Shown here: positions 8,736-9,500 of the stretch, in pieces | Position numbering within the stretch: position 1 is the first letter of the stretch | Layout of the letters: every line of letters starts with the position of its first letter | Source of the DNA: Pseudomonadota bacterium | GTDB taxonomy: Bacteria; Pseudomonadota; Gammaproteobacteria; Enterobacterales; Enterobacteriaceae | Length of the DNA stretch: 9,500 bases | Direction of reading: 5' to 3' | NCBI GenBank assembly: GCA_023454395.1 | Contig: JAEYFY010000114.1 | Span: 1-9,500 of the forward strand | The notes under the pieces: model-generated | Databases searched by the model: none | What the model saw: the letters and a program-made list of their open reading frames with translations, nothing else | Told to the model about the DNA's origin: nothing | Made by a program: the position numbers and the translations under genes

Positions 8736-8907
8736 AATTTATGCCCACACAGCTTTTATAATTTTTCCTTCCTCCGGACCTGGATGGAAATCAAACAGCG
8801 AATGGGGTACAAAGGCACATTTTAAGTAAAATGTTAAATCCGTCTATTTTACAAAAAGTGTGGATTCGTTACGCTGGTTCTCCATACAACAACGGTTCCG
8901 GAGACCT
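8736..8907 (-). promoter_or_regulatory. 5' untranslated leader of sdhC
   Basis: About 170 nt separate the inferred transcript start (A at 8907) from the sdhC GTG. The leader holds an AU-rich hairpin at 8817-8834 (7-bp stem ACAUUUU/AAAAUGU) and a strong SD-like block GGAGGAAGGA at 8766-8775. A segment near its 5' end, CTCCGGA (8897-8903), is complementary to TCCGGAG (8772-8778) in that block. sdhC leaders in enterobacteria are small-RNA targets (Spot 42, RyhB at sdhCD, RybB). No specific pairing site could be confirmed here by eye. Confidence 0.65.
8766..8775 (-). promoter_or_regulatory. Strong SD-like block upstream of sdhC
   Basis: GGAGGAAGGA on the minus strand is the best ribosome-binding sequence in the leader. 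It ends 30 nt before the sdhC GTG, far beyond the usual 5-10 nt. A mini-frame GTG-TGG-GCA-TAA (8739-8750) lies between the block and sdhC. The block may be a ribosome standby site, may serve reinitiation, or may mark an ancestral upstream start. Confidence 0.6.
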
Positions 8908-8913
8908 GCGCGC

Positions 8914-8942
8914 AGTATAAGTGCTTCACAAACTTATTACAA
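8914..8942 (-). promoter_or_regulatory. sdhC promoter (sigma70)
   Basis: The -35 TTGTAA (8937-8942) and -10 TATACT (8914-8919) are separated by exactly 17 bp. They match the consensus at 4/6 and 5/6. The following discriminator is GCGCGC, with a probable start at A8907. The arrangement closely resembles the E. coli sdhC promoter as I remember it: the same two hexamers, then a GC-rich stretch and GGTCTCCGGAAC. This should drive sdhCDAB and read through to sucABC(D). Confidence 0.85.
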
Positions 8943-8946
8943 TTAC

Positions 8947-8961
8947 CACACAACTTGTGTG
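8947..8961. promoter_or_regulatory. 15-bp palindrome adjacent to the sdhC -35
   Basis: CACACAA-C-TTGTGTG is a perfect inverted repeat centred at 8954, about -47 from the inferred sdhC start and 4 bp upstream of the -35. The position suits an operator or activator site. The sequence matches neither the CRP nor the Fur consensus well, so I do not name a binder. Confidence 0.5.
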
Positions 8962-8980
8962 CCCGACATTTGCCTCGAAC

Positions 8981-8996
8981 AGTGAGAAGGATCACT
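8981..8996. promoter_or_regulatory. Candidate CRP-binding site
   Basis: AGTGA-GAAGGA-TCACT has the CRP layout (TGTGA-N6-TCACA) with 8 of 10 half-site matches and perfect symmetry. Its centre (8988.5) is about -81.5 from the inferred sdhC start, two helical turns upstream of the class I -61.5 position. CRP activation of sdhC is known in E. coli; its use at this site is inferred. Confidence 0.5.
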
Positions 8997-9014
8997 ATTT
9001 AATACATCCGATGC

Positions 9015-9033
9015 AAAAATGATTATCATTTTT
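9015..9033. promoter_or_regulatory. Candidate Fur box (perfect 19-bp palindrome)
   Basis: AAAAATGATTATCATTTTT is a perfect inverted repeat around T9024. It matches the 19-bp Fur consensus (GATAATGATAATCATTATC) at 14 of 19 positions, including both ATGAT/ATCAT cores. It overlaps by two bases the TTGACA hexamer (9032-9037) that faces gltA, and lies about 117 bp upstream of the sdhC start site. Confidence 0.6.
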
Positions 9034-9061
9034 GACACATGTACAACATTTTTATTACATT
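9032..9061 (+). promoter_or_regulatory. Candidate gltA promoter
   Basis: A perfect -35 TTGACA (9032-9037) is followed after 18 bp by TACATT (9056-9061, 4/6); TTACAT at 17 bp is the alternative. It would give a gltA leader of about 290 nt, in the range of the distal E. coli gltA promoter. A second possible -10, TTTAAT (9073-9078, 5/6), lacks a clear -35. No better promoter was seen closer to gltA: TATAGA at 9223-9228 has only a TTAACA 12 bp away. Confidence 0.4.
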
Positions 9062-9290
9062 TACTGCATTATTTTAATGTTTATGTTTTTTTTGTGCGCA
9101 AACACGCTTCCAGAAACCTCAAACTTATGTAAAAGTGATAGCAGTACTAATTCTAAGTGCATTGCATAAAAAAGCACCTAAAAAAACATAACATCAAAAG
9201 CTCCTTAACATAAGTGACACACTATAGACCTAGACATTACGGGCATTAAATAAAACTCGGCTGGGTACCTTACATCAACTATAGTTTCAC

Positions 9291-9324
9291 TATCGAAGTG
9301 CATCTTTATGAAGATACCTCGATA
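9291..9324 (+). other. Stem-loop in gltA leader
   Basis: TATCGA (9291-9296) pairs with TCGATA (9319-9324), and inside them ATCTT (9302-9306) pairs with AAGAT (9311-9315) around a TATG loop. It ends 22 nt before the gltA SD. Possible mRNA structure in the 5' UTR; role unknown. Apart from this and the promoter candidates, the AT-rich stretch 9062-9340 shows nothing I can name. Confidence 0.45.
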
Positions 9325-9346
9325 TTGTTAGGAGACATATAAGCGC

Positions 9347-9353
9347 TAAGGAG
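9347..9353 (+). promoter_or_regulatory. Shine-Dalgarno of gltA
   Basis: TAAGGAG precedes the gltA ATG by 7 nt. The surrounding GCGCTAAGGAGA resembles the E. coli gltA ribosome-binding region. Confidence 0.9.
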
Positions 9354-9360
9354 ATTATAA

Positions 9361-9500
9361 ATGGCTGATAACAAAGCTAAGCTAACGATTGCTGAAACAT
9401 CTGTAGACTTGGACGTTCTATCCCCTACACTCGGTTCCAAAGTTATTGATATTCGTACTCTCGGCTCCAAAGGTTATTACACCTATGATCCCGGCTTTAC
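9361..9500 (+). CDS. gltA: Citrate synthase, N-terminal part (continues beyond window)
   Basis: GltA condenses acetyl-CoA and oxaloacetate to citrate, the entry step of the TCA cycle; the enterobacterial enzyme is the hexameric, NADH-inhibited type. Only 46 codons are visible: MADNKAKLTIAETSVDLDVL, then IDIRTLGSKGYYTYDPGF. These align with the start of E. coli GltA (MADTKAKLT... VIDIRTLGSKGVFTFDPGF), apart from a one-residue gap near residue 11. The ATG is fixed by the adjacent TAAGGAG. The gene is divergent from sdhC across a 625-bp control region, the standard enterobacterial arrangement. The catalytic residues lie outside the window, so completeness cannot be judged. Confidence 0.97.
   Translation, partial: MADNKAKLTIAETSVDLDVLSPTLGSKVIDIRTLGSKGYYTYDPGF

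Noticed and set aside
8844..8885. 13-codon upstream frame in the sdhC leader (ATGGAGAACCAG..., minus strand)
   Set aside because: It has only a weak GGAA upstream and no coding signature; a short open frame in a 170-nt leader is expected by chance.
9189..9211. Two TAACAT motifs suggesting an ArcA box
   Set aside because: Their 17-bp spacing does not fit the 11-bp repeat pattern of ArcA sites, and neither matches the full box. ArcA control is likely from biology but no site is convincing.
1..9500. An undescribed gene system, mobile element, CRISPR array or RNA gene
   Set aside because: All coding space is filled by well-known TCA-cycle genes in their standard order, and no IS ends, spaced repeats, tRNA-like folds or foreign-looking segments were seen.

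Overview
The window is a conserved TCA-cycle locus from a gammaproteobacterium of the order Enterobacterales. On the minus strand it carries sdhC-sdhD-sdhA-sdhB-sucA-sucB-sucC. The divergent citrate synthase gene gltA starts at the right edge on the plus strand. The proteins are collinear with the E. coli homologues as I remember them (SdhA 588 aa, SdhB 238, SucA 934 versus 933, SucB 401 versus about 405, SdhC/SdhD 125/114). The DNA is clearly more AT-rich than E. coli. This suggests a Morganellaceae-type genome (Proteus/Providencia-like), but the genus is an inference.

Layout from right to left, in the direction of the main transcript: gltA begins at 9361 (+). A 625-bp divergent control region (8736-9360) holds a well-formed sdhC promoter (-35 TTGTAA, 17 bp, -10 TATACT, GC-rich discriminator), a CRP-like site, a 15-bp palindrome beside the -35, a perfect 19-bp Fur-box-like palindrome touching a TTGACA hexamer that faces gltA, and a leader of about 170 nt before sdhC. 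sdhC, sdhD and sdhA are translationally packed (7-nt and 1-nt overlaps). sdhB follows after 34 bp. Then comes a 244-bp hairpin-rich spacer, sucA, 13 bp, sucB, a 161-bp spacer with a hairpin and a short direct repeat, and sucC, which runs off the left edge. sucD is expected beyond it.

Function: SdhCDAB is the membrane succinate:quinone oxidoreductase (complex II). SucA and SucB are E1 and E2 of 2-oxoglutarate dehydrogenase. SucC is the beta subunit of succinyl-CoA synthetase. GltA is citrate synthase. Together they take oxaloacetate plus acetyl-CoA into the cycle and carry 2-oxoglutarate through succinyl-CoA and succinate to fumarate, feeding electrons to quinone.

I see no mobile element, CRISPR array, tRNA/rRNA gene, prophage or unknown gene system here, and no broken gene. 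What deserves a second look is regulatory: the Fur-like palindrome, the unusual sdhC start (GTG just after an in-frame stop, with its strong purine-rich SD about 30 nt upstream), a possible long-range pairing of that SD with the very 5' end of the leader, and competing hairpins between sdhB and sucA.
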